Assembly (NCBI GenBank): GCA_020434645.1
Contig: JAGRAK010000085.1
Coordinates: 1-8,050, forward strand
Origin: Bdellovibrionales bacterium
Lineage (GTDB): Bacteria > Bdellovibrionota > Bdellovibrionia > Bdellovibrionales > UBA1609
Length of the DNA: 8,050 nucleotides
Direction: 5' to 3'
Shown: one piece after another, positions 1 through 6,213 of the stretch
Layout: each line of letters starts with the position of its first letter
Numbering within the stretch: position 1 is the stretch's first letter
Position numbers and translations under genes: made by a program
Notes under the pieces: generated by a model
The model's input: the letters and a program-made list of their open reading frames with translations, nothing else
The model's database searches: none
Told to the model about the DNA's origin: nothing

Positions 1-422
1 ACTTCTGAAGATAAATCTTGTTCGATGTCAGACGATTCGTCTGCTCCGCTACCATCTTCAGAAACCATAAGTTCTGTATTAAGACGAGCAGCACGACCCA
101 CAAGATCTCGTAAGTAATAAAGACGACTACGGCGAACAATACCACGACTCACGATTTCAACTTTTTCAAGCTTTGGACTTGAGAATGGAAAAGTTCTTTC
201 AACTCCCACGCCACTTGACATCTTTCTCACGGTAAATGATTTGCCAAGACCTGAACCCTGGATTTTTATACAAACGCCTTTATAAATCTGAACGCGTTCT
301 TTTTCGCCTTCTTTAATTCGAACGTATACTTTCACCGTATCGCCTGATTTGAAGTCTTCAAACTTTTTGATCCAATTTTTCTCTTGGGCTCTTTTTAATG
401 TAATGCGACTAATAAAATCCAT
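1..422 (-). CDS. rplS: 50S ribosomal protein L19, 3' end cut by window edge
   Basis: Large-subunit ribosomal protein L19, which lies near the 30S-50S interface. The frame opens at an ATG at 422-420, preceded by GAGG about 6 bases upstream, and stays open to the left edge, giving 140 visible residues. Family landmarks are an RVQIYKGVCI stretch (about residues 43-52), VRKMSSGVGVERTFP (65-79), and an SRGIVRRSRLYYLRDL segment (92-107), all close to canonical L19. The conserved part ends near residue 115, which is about the full length of E. coli L19 (115 aa). After it comes an acidic, serine-rich tail of at least 25 residues that continues off the window. The gene is last in the visible cluster, 33 bases after the upstream methyltransferase gene, with no terminator between, so cotranscription is likely. 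The identification is very secure. The tail length and stop are unknown. Confidence 0.96.
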   Translation of the reverse strand, partial: MDFISRITLKRAQEKNWIKKFEDFKSGDTVKVYVRIKEGEKERVQIYKGVCIKIQGSGLGKSFTVRKMSSGVGVERTFPFSSPKLEKVEIVSRGIVRRSRLYYLRDLVGRAARLNTELMVSEDGSGADESSDIEQDLSSE

Positions 423-455
423 GTTTACCTCGTGAGTTTTGAGCTGGCCAACCTA

Positions 456-1049
456 TCATTGCCCCATCAGTCGGTCAAGGCAGATGGCAACTGCTGATCG
501 AACAGATAAATGCCTAAAATCATCCTCAGACGACCCCCGAATTGGGTCCAATACAAAGTCGCACTGATCAATCACGTCATCAGTAACGCCCCAGCCGGTG
601 CCAAATAGCAAATACGTTGGGCGAGAGCGATCGCTCCACATCTTCTCACGAAGCTCACTAAAGCTAATTTTTGGAAATTCTCCGCGATTCTGGGCACTTG
701 TGGCAATTATAAGGGGTTTTACTTTAAATTCTTTTAATGAATCCTCTAGCGTCTCAGCTAAGCGAACCATACGAACAGCCGTCTTACGTTGAGGATTGTG
801 ATCAGATCCCTCACCCACCATCCAGTGATCAAGCACCCGACTGACAAACATAAGCTGCTCTTGAGCCTTATTAATAATAAAGTACCGGCTCACACCAAAT
901 ACCCGACTACTCCTGGCAATGTCATGAATATCGAAATTTGTCACATTGGTGCAAACGACTTCGCCATGCTGATTCAGGCATGGCCAGTGCACAAGTCCGA
1001 GTGCCAGTTCTGGGGGCTGACTCACAAGCCCAGGTTCAACTTTACTCAC
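456..1049 (-). CDS. SPOUT-type RNA methyltransferase (PF09936-like)
   Basis: Predicted SAM-dependent RNA methyltransferase of 197 aa, in the family often found between trmD and rplS in former Deltaproteobacteria. The RNA target is unknown to me. Visible family features are an N-terminal LALGLVHWPCLNQHGEVV segment (residues 15-32), TNFDIHDIARSSRVFGVSRYF (37-57), a glycine loop GTGWG (150-154) that probably belongs to the knotted cofactor site, and the C-terminal HLSVRSAVAICLDRL helix (180-194). The start is a GTG at 1049-1047, chosen because it overlaps the trmD stop as GTGA and has GGAG about 8 bases upstream. This indicates translational coupling to trmD. The cofactor role is inferred from family resemblance. 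The placement suggests tRNA or rRNA modification, but the sequence does not show which. Confidence 0.85.
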   Translation of the reverse strand: MSKVEPGLVSQPPELALGLVHWPCLNQHGEVVCTNVTNFDIHDIARSSRVFGVSRYFIINKAQEQLMFVSRVLDHWMVGEGSDHNPQRKTAVRMVRLAETLEDSLKEFKVKPLIIATSAQNRGEFPKISFSELREKMWSDRSRPTYLLFGTGWGVTDDVIDQCDFVLDPIRGSSEDDFRHLSVRSAVAICLDRLMGQ

Positions 1050-1882
1050 AAATTTGCTCCGCTAATTTGACTTATTGTTTCAGCTGTTATTCCGCAAACA
1101 GAATAGTCCTCTATAGAAAAATCTTTTAAAAATACTGCTGATTTTTTTAGCTCTAAAAGATGAGTGCTTGTCACTAGATCTGGCCGCTTCTGCAAAGTCA
1201 AAAGTATTGAGAGTACTCGCCTGATCGAATTAATTCTAGCGTGATCTCCGCTGAGAAAAACAGACGGCACCCGCCGAGGTTGAGTCTTTGCATTATCACC
1301 AGCGCTCTCGACACCTGAATAGTCAATTCTCTGCGGACGAGTAAAAAGTGGCGCCTCTAACAAACCATCATCACTAAAACTGTCTTTTGAGTGCGAAATT
1401 TCGTTACCCAAAACCCCGGGCAAAAATCGAGAAATAGAATCAATTAATACAAGCGCACCGAGTTCGCCTCCACTCAGTATGTAATCACCAATAGACACCT
1501 CTTCATCAATACAATCATTGATAAATCGCTGATCGACCCCGCCATAACGACCACAAATAAGAGTGATGGGTTGATCTTTTGTCACCCAGGTGCGCGCCAT
1601 ACTATCTGACCATTTTTTACCATGGGCTGAAAGCATCACCCTATGCCCCGCTTGATCACCCAAAGATTCAAGCGCTTGACGTAGTGGCGAATAGAGCATC
1701 ACCATGCCGTCGCCACCACCATAAGGGCGATCATCGACTGTGTGGTGAATGTCAGCAGTAAAGGATCGCGGATTCACCGTGTGAAGCTGAATATCTTCGC
1801 GCTTTAATGCCTGGCCAACCACCCCATGCCGAAGAGTCCCCTCAATCAGTTCAGGAAACAATGTGATCACATTAAATCGCAT
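1046..1882 (-). CDS. trmD: tRNA (guanine-37-N1)-methyltransferase TrmD
   Basis: Essential SPOUT methyltransferase that makes m1G37 next to the anticodon, preventing +1 frameshifting. The 278-aa product shows the N-terminal FNVITLFPELI strand, TVDDRPYGGGDGM (residues 48-60), the knot sequences CGRYGGVDQR (110-119) and IGDYILSGGELGALVLIDSISRFLPGVLG (131-159, quoted only to mark the motif), a catalytic-type Asp in KDSF (D167), and FTRPQ followed by FLSGDHARI before the C-terminal helical tRNA-binding domain. R152 in SRFLPG matches the conserved Arg. Two things are odd: the usual Glu of CGRYEG is Gly114, and about 14 extra residues lie between FTRP and VFLSG, which explains part of the extra length over E. 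coli TrmD (255 aa). The ATG at 1882 has AGAGGG just upstream and lies inside the rimM end, a 16-base overlap. Confidence 0.97.
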   Translation of the reverse strand: MRFNVITLFPELIEGTLRHGVVGQALKREDIQLHTVNPRSFTADIHHTVDDRPYGGGDGMVMLYSPLRQALESLGDQAGHRVMLSAHGKKWSDSMARTWVTKDQPITLICGRYGGVDQRFINDCIDEEVSIGDYILSGGELGALVLIDSISRFLPGVLGNEISHSKDSFSDDGLLEAPLFTRPQRIDYSGVESAGDNAKTQPRRVPSVFLSGDHARINSIRRVLSILLTLQKRPDLVTSTHLLELKKSAVFLKDFSIEDYSVCGITAETISQISGANL

Positions 1883-2394
1883 AAGCCCTCTGGCAAATTC
1901 ATCTGCACAACATTGTTAGCGGAATCAATCTTGATTATAAATTCATTTATAAAGGGGATCAGCACTTCCCGACCTTGATATTCAACTTCAAGTAAGTCCT
2001 GCACTCCGTTTGAACTAAACCCTTTAATTCTTCCAACTACACCTAAACTCTTATCATGAACTTGAAAGCCCAAAACCTCGTGAAGATAAATCGTTTCTCC
2101 AGCCTCTGATTTTAAATAAGATTCGGGAATTTCAAATGTAAGACCTTTTAACTCTTCAGCGCGATTTCGATCAGTCACGCCATCTAGTAAAATAACAAGC
2201 CCATCTTTATGTACGCGTTTTTTAAGCACCCCAAATGTTTGCACTTCACCAGACTCACGGGATTTCAAACGCACCTCTGTCAGTTTGCCGAGCCAGTCCG
2301 CCTGCCCCGCAAAAAGACGCATAAAAACTTCGCCCTTTATGCCTTGAGCATCCTTTACGTGTCCCACTGCAATATATTTATGAGAGTCGGTCAT
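1867..2394 (-). CDS. rimM: 16S rRNA processing / 30S maturation protein RimM
   Basis: RimM binds ribosomal protein S19 and helps mature the 3' (head) domain of the 30S subunit. The 175-aa length is typical. The N-terminal RimM domain starts with IAVGHVKDAQGIKGEV (residues 8-23) and includes GVTDRNRAEELKG (72-84). The PRC-barrel domain follows from about residue 100, with YLHEVLGFQV (103-112), GRIKGF, and VLIPFINEFIIKID (144-157). It closes with LPEGL (167-171), the usual C-terminal signature. The ATG at 2394 is the only ATG/GTG/TTG in this frame before an upstream stop at 2410-2412. Its ribosome-binding site is weak: AAGG lies about 13 bases upstream. The gene is followed by an overlapping trmD, the standard rimM-trmD arrangement. 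Confidence 0.96.
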   Translation of the reverse strand: MTDSHKYIAVGHVKDAQGIKGEVFMRLFAGQADWLGKLTEVRLKSRESGEVQTFGVLKKRVHKDGLVILLDGVTDRNRAEELKGLTFEIPESYLKSEAGETIYLHEVLGFQVHDKSLGVVGRIKGFSSNGVQDLLEVEYQGREVLIPFINEFIIKIDSANNVVQMNLPEGLCDLM

Positions 2395-2415
2395 TGCCGA
2401 TTTTATGCCTTATTT

Positions 2416-2473
2416 CTAGACGCAGCGCAAGGCACAAATGGAAAGCGCCATCAGCCATGAGTTCTGCTTCTAG
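2416..2473 (-). other. Imperfect inverted repeat in khpA-rimM spacer
   Basis: The 86-base spacer between khpA and rimM holds two 10-base arms, 2464-2473 (CTAGAAGCAG on the minus strand) and 2416-2425 (CTGCGTCTAG), which pair with one A-G mismatch. Between them GGCGC (2449-2445) and GTGCC (2435-2431) can form an inner 5-pair stem, including one G-U, around a 9-base loop. No U-run follows, so it does not look like an intrinsic terminator. It could be an RNA structure affecting rimM translation or mRNA processing, or a chance fold. Confidence 0.3.
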
Positions 2474-2480
2474 TATTAAA

Positions 2481-2726
2481 TTATTCTACGATTTCAAGAA
2501 CGCTACGCTTTTGTAGCTTTGTGCTCGCAGCGTTTAGTATTGTACGCATTGAACGCGCTGTGCGACCTTGTTTGCCGATGACTTTACCAAGATCTTCTTT
2601 TGAAACTTTAAGTTCAACGACTGTCGTTTGCTCGCCTACAATCTCATTCACTTCAACGTCATCTGGATTGTCGACCAGAGCTTTTGCCATAAATTCAACT
2701 AGATCGCGTAAGTTTGTATGATCCAT
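2481..2726 (-). CDS. khpA: KH-domain RNA-binding protein KhpA (YlqC family)
   Basis: Small single-KH-domain RNA-binding protein of 81 aa, the usual length for the KhpA/YlqC family encoded between rpsP and rimM in many bacteria. KhpA pairs with KhpB in some Gram-positive species and affects mRNA and small-RNA stability. Its role in this lineage is unknown. The sequence shows LRDLVEFMAKALVDNPDDVEV at the N terminus, then the RNA-gripping loop in GKVIGKQGRTARSMRTIL (residues 47-64), with GKQG at 51-54 as the GxxG motif. The ATG at 2726 is supported by AGGGG about 7 bases upstream. Spacing to rpsP is 43 bases with no terminator, so the two genes are probably cotranscribed. No KhpB gene is visible in the window. 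Confidence 0.93.
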   Translation of the reverse strand: MDHTNLRDLVEFMAKALVDNPDDVEVNEIVGEQTTVVELKVSKEDLGKVIGKQGRTARSMRTILNAASTKLQKRSVLEIVE

Positions 2727-2769
2727 TTTCTACCCCTACTTTAACTGCTTCAGCTGGTGGATGATAGGT

Positions 2770-3021
2770 CTATGCTTTTGCTTCAGTAAATTTGCGAATT
2801 AATGATTGCACACGTTCTGTGGGTTGTGCACCTTTTTTAATCCAAGTGTTGATTTTGTCCATTTCAAGTTTAAGTGGAACATCTTTACCCTGTGGGCGCG
2901 GATTGTATTGTCCGACAACTTCAATGTAGCGACCTGTTGCTGCATACTTTTGATCTGCAACAGTAATGCGGTATTTTGGAAGATGCTTTGTACCAAATCG
3001 AGCTAAACGTATAACAACCAT
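2770..3021 (-). CDS. rpsP: 30S ribosomal protein S16
   Basis: S16 is a small-subunit protein that binds 16S rRNA early in 30S assembly. The 83-aa product is of normal length and begins MVVIRLARFG, followed by PKYRITVADQKYAATGRYIE (residues 15-34) and VGQYNPRPQG (36-45), the family signature region. The C-terminal part is basic, with WIKKGAQPTERVQSLI. The ATG at 3021 has GGAG about 9 bases upstream, a good ribosome-binding site. It follows ffh after an 83-base gap holding a terminator-like hairpin and a weak promoter candidate, so it may head its own transcription unit as well as receiving read-through from ffh. khpA follows. Confidence 0.97.
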   Translation of the reverse strand: MVVIRLARFGTKHLPKYRITVADQKYAATGRYIEVVGQYNPRPQGKDVPLKLEMDKINTWIKKGAQPTERVQSLIRKFTEAKA

Positions 3022-3051
3022 TTCTTGTAAACTCCTGTAAATGAAGGGTTA

Positions 3052-3080
3052 TGTCTACATGCTTTAAATAGGTTAAGCAA
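3052..3080 (-). promoter_or_regulatory. Weak sigma70-like promoter candidate for rpsP cluster
   Basis: On the minus strand TTGCTT (3080-3075) is followed after 17 bases by TAGACA (3057-3052), which would start transcription roughly 25 bases before the rpsP ATG. The -10 box is poor (3 of 6 consensus positions), so the call depends mostly on spacing and on lying directly after the ffh terminator-like hairpin, where a promoter would be needed. Confidence 0.25.
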
Positions 3081-3094
3081 GACTTAAGCTAAGT

Positions 3095-3119
3095 AAAAAA
3101 TGCCTTAAAATGGCATTTT
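3095..3119 (-). terminator. Terminator-like hairpin overlapping the ffh stop codon
   Basis: The minus strand reads AAAATGCC (3119-3112), a 7-base loop, then GGCATTTT (3104-3097) continuing into two more T. This gives a perfect 8-pair stem whose 3' arm runs into a six-T tract. The last three sense codons and the stop of ffh lie in the left arm and loop. The stem is AU-rich (three G-C pairs), so it may terminate only partly. It sits where the ffh unit would end and the rpsP unit begin. Confidence 0.55.
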
Positions 3120-4436
3120 AAAGCCGCCACCCTTGCCTAAGCCCATTTTCATCATCTGAGACATCATTTTTTGCGACTGCTCAAATTGATTAATAAACTT
3201 ATTTACATCGCTCACTTGCGTGCCACTGCCTTTGGCAATGCGCAAACGCCGCGAGCCGTTTAACACCTTGTGGTTATTTCTTTCTTGGTTGGTCATAGAC
3301 TGAATGATGGCCTCGATTTTTTTAAGCTCTTGATCAGGCGGGGTCATACCTTTTAGCTTTTTAGAGAGTTGCCCCATGCCTGGCAGCATACTCATCATAG
3401 ACTCCATACCCCCCATCTTTTTCATCATTCTGAGCTGTTTTAGAAAGTCATCCACAGTAAATTGCGATTTGGCCATTTTTCGAGCTGAATCTCGAGCCGT
3501 CTTCTCGTCCATGACTTCTTGAGCTTTTTCAACAAGGCTCAGCACATCCCCCATATCAAGAAGTCGTGACGCCAAGCGATCTGGGTGAAATAACTCAAGG
3601 GCTGCAATCTTTTCACCAGTTCCCAAAAACTTAACCGGAAGCCCGAGCGTTTCGCGAATACTAAGAGCTGCCCCACCACGGGCGTCACCATCTATTTTAG
3701 TTAAAATCAGGCCTGTCAATTGAACCGCTTGATGAAAGCCTTCGGCGACATTCACGGACTGCTGGCCGAGCTGGCTATCAGCCACAAGAAGTACTTCAGC
3801 TGGATTAAAGCTTTTCTTTAAAAGTCGGAGCTCATCCATCAACTCTTCATCAATTTGCATTCGTCCTGCAGTATCAAGAATCAAAACCTCAACCATTTCA
3901 TCTCGTGCCCAGAGAAGTGCTTCTTCCATTATTTTTTTAGGGTCGCTTGATGTGGTTGTAAAAATAGGTAGCCCATTTTGCTTTGCTAAGATCTCTAATT
4001 GTTCACGGGCGGCAGGGCGATAAACATCGACAGAAACAAGACCTGGTTTTTTCTTTATTTTTTGTCGCACGTGCAGTGCCAGCTTTGCTGAAGTCGTTGT
4101 TTTACCAGCACCATTTAAGCCCACAACCATGACTATGGCTGGATCACCTTTTAATATAAGATCAGACTTCGTACCACCTAATATGGCCGTCAGCTCGTCA
4201 TTGACGATTTTTGTAAACTGCTGCCCTGGGCTCACACTATTTAATACATCAGCCCCAAGAGCCTTTTGTTTCACACGATCTAAAAATGTCTTCACAACTT
4301 TAAAGTTAACGTCAGCTTCAAGAAGTGCCATACGAATCTCTCGAACAGCCTCATCAATATTGGCCTCTGAGATTCGGCTTTGACCGCGAACTTTTTTTAA
4401 GGTGCCTACAAGCTTATCAGAAAGATTTTCAAACAT
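3105..4436 (-). CDS. ffh: Signal recognition particle protein Ffh (SRP54)
   Basis: GTPase subunit of the signal recognition particle. It binds signal sequences on nascent membrane and secreted proteins, together with 4.5S/6S RNA, and docks with FtsY. Length 443 aa is typical. The N domain (about 1-95) precedes the GTPase domain: P-loop GLNGAGKT (106-113), DVYRPAAREQL (137-147), DTAGR (188-192), TKIDGDARGG (246-255), GTGEK (272-276). The methionine-rich M domain runs from about residue 325, with SRRLRIAKGSG (395-405) as the RNA-binding signature and a C-terminal QKMMSQMMKMG segment. The P-loop has Asn108 where most Ffh carry Gln, and DSQLGQQ (220-226) replaces the common DAMTGQ. The ATG at 4436 lies 3 bases after the stop of the upstream permease gene, with only GGTGG as a Shine-Dalgarno, so translational coupling is likely. 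Neither FtsY nor the SRP RNA is in the window. Confidence 0.98.
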   Translation of the reverse strand: MFENLSDKLVGTLKKVRGQSRISEANIDEAVREIRMALLEADVNFKVVKTFLDRVKQKALGADVLNSVSPGQQFTKIVNDELTAILGGTKSDLILKGDPAIVMVVGLNGAGKTTTSAKLALHVRQKIKKKPGLVSVDVYRPAAREQLEILAKQNGLPIFTTTSSDPKKIMEEALLWARDEMVEVLILDTAGRMQIDEELMDELRLLKKSFNPAEVLLVADSQLGQQSVNVAEGFHQAVQLTGLILTKIDGDARGGAALSIRETLGLPVKFLGTGEKIAALELFHPDRLASRLLDMGDVLSLVEKAQEVMDEKTARDSARKMAKSQFTVDDFLKQLRMMKKMGGMESMMSMLPGMGQLSKKLKGMTPPDQELKKIEAIIQSMTNQERNNHKVLNGSRRLRIAKGSGTQVSDVNKFINQFEQSQKMMSQMMKMGLGKGGGFKMPF

Positions 4437-4439
4437 AAT

Positions 4440-5267
4440 TTACCACCGAACAAATGAAGATCGTTTTAGCGTTGCAAAGGCTATTACATAGAGAATGCAA
4501 AGAGTCAAAAACGCAATCGCCGCAGCAACAAGCGGATTGACATCTGAAACCCCTAAAAGCCCATGGCGAACGCCATTTATAAAGTATAGCAGTGGGTTTA
4601 GGCGTGCCAGACTCTGCCAAAATGGGTGTAGCGTGTGAATCGAAAAAAACACACCACCTAAATATATAAGCGGCAAAAGAATAAAACTATTGACGGCTGA
4701 CATATGGTCAAAACTTTTCGCCCAAAAAGCTGTGGCAAGCCCAAGTAGTGAAAAGGCGAGTCCCCCTACAGTTAGAAAATAAAATAACCACAGAGGGTGC
4801 GCCACGCCGAGTACGTGCCCAATTGAAAAATAAGTAAAAAGTGACCCCACCAAAAAGGTGATAAATCCAACCAATACCCCACGAAATAAGCCGCCAAGCG
4901 CAATAGCCGATATGATTTGAAAATAGCTAATCGGTGAAACCTTAAGGTCTTCGAGATCTCCGGCAAATTTAGCCACAATCACAGAACTTGATGCATTTTG
5001 AAACGCATTATTTAAGCAACCCATCATCACAAGACCTGGGATTAAAAACTCTAAATAAGTCACTCCCTCAGCCACTTTTATAAAGGCGCCCAAACTCACA
5101 CCGAATATTAATAAATAAAGCGAGGAGCTCACAATAGGCGTCAATACTGTCTGAATACTCACTTTAAGAAATCGTTTAATTTCTTTTTTTAACAGACTAA
5201 GAAATGGGCGAAAACTAAGTTCTGCCGCAGGTGGCGCAGGCGCAAATTTTGAATTTGATAGGCTCAT
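4440..5267 (-). CDS. ABC-2 type transporter permease (YadH-like)
   Basis: Inner-membrane permease of an ABC-2 exporter, 275 aa. After a cytosolic Ala-Pro-rich start and a basic LLKKEIKRFLKV helix (residues 25-36), about six hydrophobic segments are visible at 41-62, 72-94, 118-148, 158-182, 190-210 and 247-266. The NPLLYFINGVRHGLLG motif (224-239) before the last segment is typical of this family, which includes E. coli YadH and drug- or polysaccharide-type exporters. The substrate cannot be told from sequence. Its ATG at 5267 overlaps the ATPase stop as ATGA, so the two subunits are coupled at translation and should form one transporter, probably a dimer of permeases with two ATPases. The stop is 3 bases before ffh. 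Confidence 0.9.
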   Translation of the reverse strand: MSLSNSKFAPAPPAAELSFRPFLSLLKKEIKRFLKVSIQTVLTPIVSSSLYLLIFGVSLGAFIKVAEGVTYLEFLIPGLVMMGCLNNAFQNASSSVIVAKFAGDLEDLKVSPISYFQIISAIALGGLFRGVLVGFITFLVGSLFTYFSIGHVLGVAHPLWLFYFLTVGGLAFSLLGLATAFWAKSFDHMSAVNSFILLPLIYLGGVFFSIHTLHPFWQSLARLNPLLYFINGVRHGLLGVSDVNPLVAAAIAFLTLCILYVIAFATLKRSSFVRW

Positions 5268-6172
5268 GCGTTGTCCTCACGATTAAATATCACTTCACGA
5301 AAGGCATCTTCAAGATTACCCTCTGAAATATTGATGTCTTCAATGGCCTCAACATTGAGTTTTTCTTTGAGAAGAAGCTCCCCAATCGGCTCACCACTTT
5401 TAATAATAAACTCTAAAGGCTCAATTTGATTTCGACATTTAATTTGAACTTTTCGCATCGTGTATTTTCGAATTAAATCCTTGGTCTCGCCCACCAGCTT
5501 CAGCTCTCCGCGATCTAGTAAGCCCACACGGTCGCATAAAAATTCGGCCTCTTCTAAATAATGCGTAGTCAGAAGTATAGTCACTCCCTGCTTTTTTAAA
5601 ACTTTAACAAATTCCCAGAGCTGCGAGCGCAGTTCAATATCAACTCCAGCGGTGGGCTCATCAAGGAGCAATAGCTTTGGACTATGTACAAGAGATTTGG
5701 CAATAAGAAGTCGCCTTTTCATTCCGCCTGATAATTGCTTCACTTTTTTATTGCGATGCTCATAGAGGCTCAGCTCATTTAACAAATAATCGATTCGCTC
5801 TTTATTTTTATACAAACCATAGTAACCAGATTGAAAATCCAATATTTCTTCAACATTAAAATAGCCATGATTAATAATTTCTTGCGGCACAAAGCCTACA
5901 TTTTGCTTAGCCGCACGTGAGTCTATTTGATTATTAAAACCATTGACAAAAATTTGCCCACTTGTCGGGGTCTCAAGGGTGACAATTGTTGAAATAATCG
6001 ATGTTTTACCAGCTCCATTTGGACCCAAAAGCCCAAACACTTCACCTTCATTCAAAGAAAAACTAACGCCGCGAACAGCCTGAACCGGAGATTGCCCCGA
6101 GATATTGTATGTTTTCACCAGATCCTGAACTATCAGAGGCTCAGCTGGCTTTTGGTCGAGTCTAGAAGTCAT
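5264..6172 (-). CDS. ABC-2 exporter ATP-binding protein (YadG-like)
   Basis: ATPase subunit that powers the permease encoded next to it, 302 aa, cytosolic and membrane-associated. All nucleotide-binding motifs are present in order: Walker A GPNGAGKT (residues 50-57), Q-loop Gln97 in FVPQE, signature LSGGM (147-151), Walker B LLLLDE (167-172) followed by PTAGVD (173-178), and switch His204 in TTHYLEEAE. After about residue 235 a C-terminal accessory region follows, usual for DrrA/YadG-type ATPases. The ATG at 6172 has GGTGA about 7 bases upstream. It is the first gene of the minus-strand transcription unit, facing a plus-strand HD-GYP gene across an 83-base control region. The substrate is unknown. 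The YadG/YadH-type assignment rests on overall architecture and is less certain than the ABC class. Confidence 0.95.
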   Translation of the reverse strand: MTSRLDQKPAEPLIVQDLVKTYNISGQSPVQAVRGVSFSLNEGEVFGLLGPNGAGKTSIISTIVTLETPTSGQIFVNGFNNQIDSRAAKQNVGFVPQEIINHGYFNVEEILDFQSGYYGLYKNKERIDYLLNELSLYEHRNKKVKQLSGGMKRRLLIAKSLVHSPKLLLLDEPTAGVDIELRSQLWEFVKVLKKQGVTILLTTHYLEEAEFLCDRVGLLDRGELKLVGETKDLIRKYTMRKVQIKCRNQIEPLEFIIKSGEPIGELLLKEKLNVEAIEDINISEGNLEDAFREVIFNREDNA

Positions 6173-6187
6173 ATTTTTTCACCATTC

Positions 6188-6213
6188 TGGAATAGAATCT
6201 CTATTCTATACCA
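6188..6213. promoter_or_regulatory. Dyad operator candidate between divergent genes
   Basis: An inverted repeat with 11-base arms, TGGAATAGAAT (6188-6198) and ATTCTATACCA (6203-6213), is separated by CTCT and has one mismatched position. The central seven pairs are perfect. The arms carry the -10-like hexamer TAGAAT once on each strand (plus 6193-6198; minus 6208-6203). The position, covering the predicted -10 of the exporter promoter, suits a dimeric repressor or activator site. No regulator gene is adjacent. Confidence 0.45.

Noticed and set aside
423..455. Possible terminator or promoter between the methyltransferase and rplS
   Set aside because: Only a short TGGCCA palindrome and the rplS ribosome-binding site are present; there is no stem with a U-run and no -35/-10 pair.
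789..1070. Plus-strand open frame of 93 codons
   Set aside because: It lies antisense to the RNA methyltransferase and the trmD end, which have clear family motifs; the predicted peptide has no recognisable features.
2209..2460. Plus-strand open frame of 83 codons over rimM and the spacer
   Set aside because: It is antisense to rimM, whose domains are clear, and its peptide looks unstructured and Cys/His/Phe-rich as expected of a shadow frame.
2727..2769. Possible regulatory element between rpsP and khpA
   Set aside because: The 43 bases hold only the khpA ribosome-binding site and no convincing hairpin or promoter.
4129..4383. Plus-strand open frame of 84 codons within ffh
   Set aside because: It is antisense to the conserved N and G domains of Ffh, with no independent coding signal.
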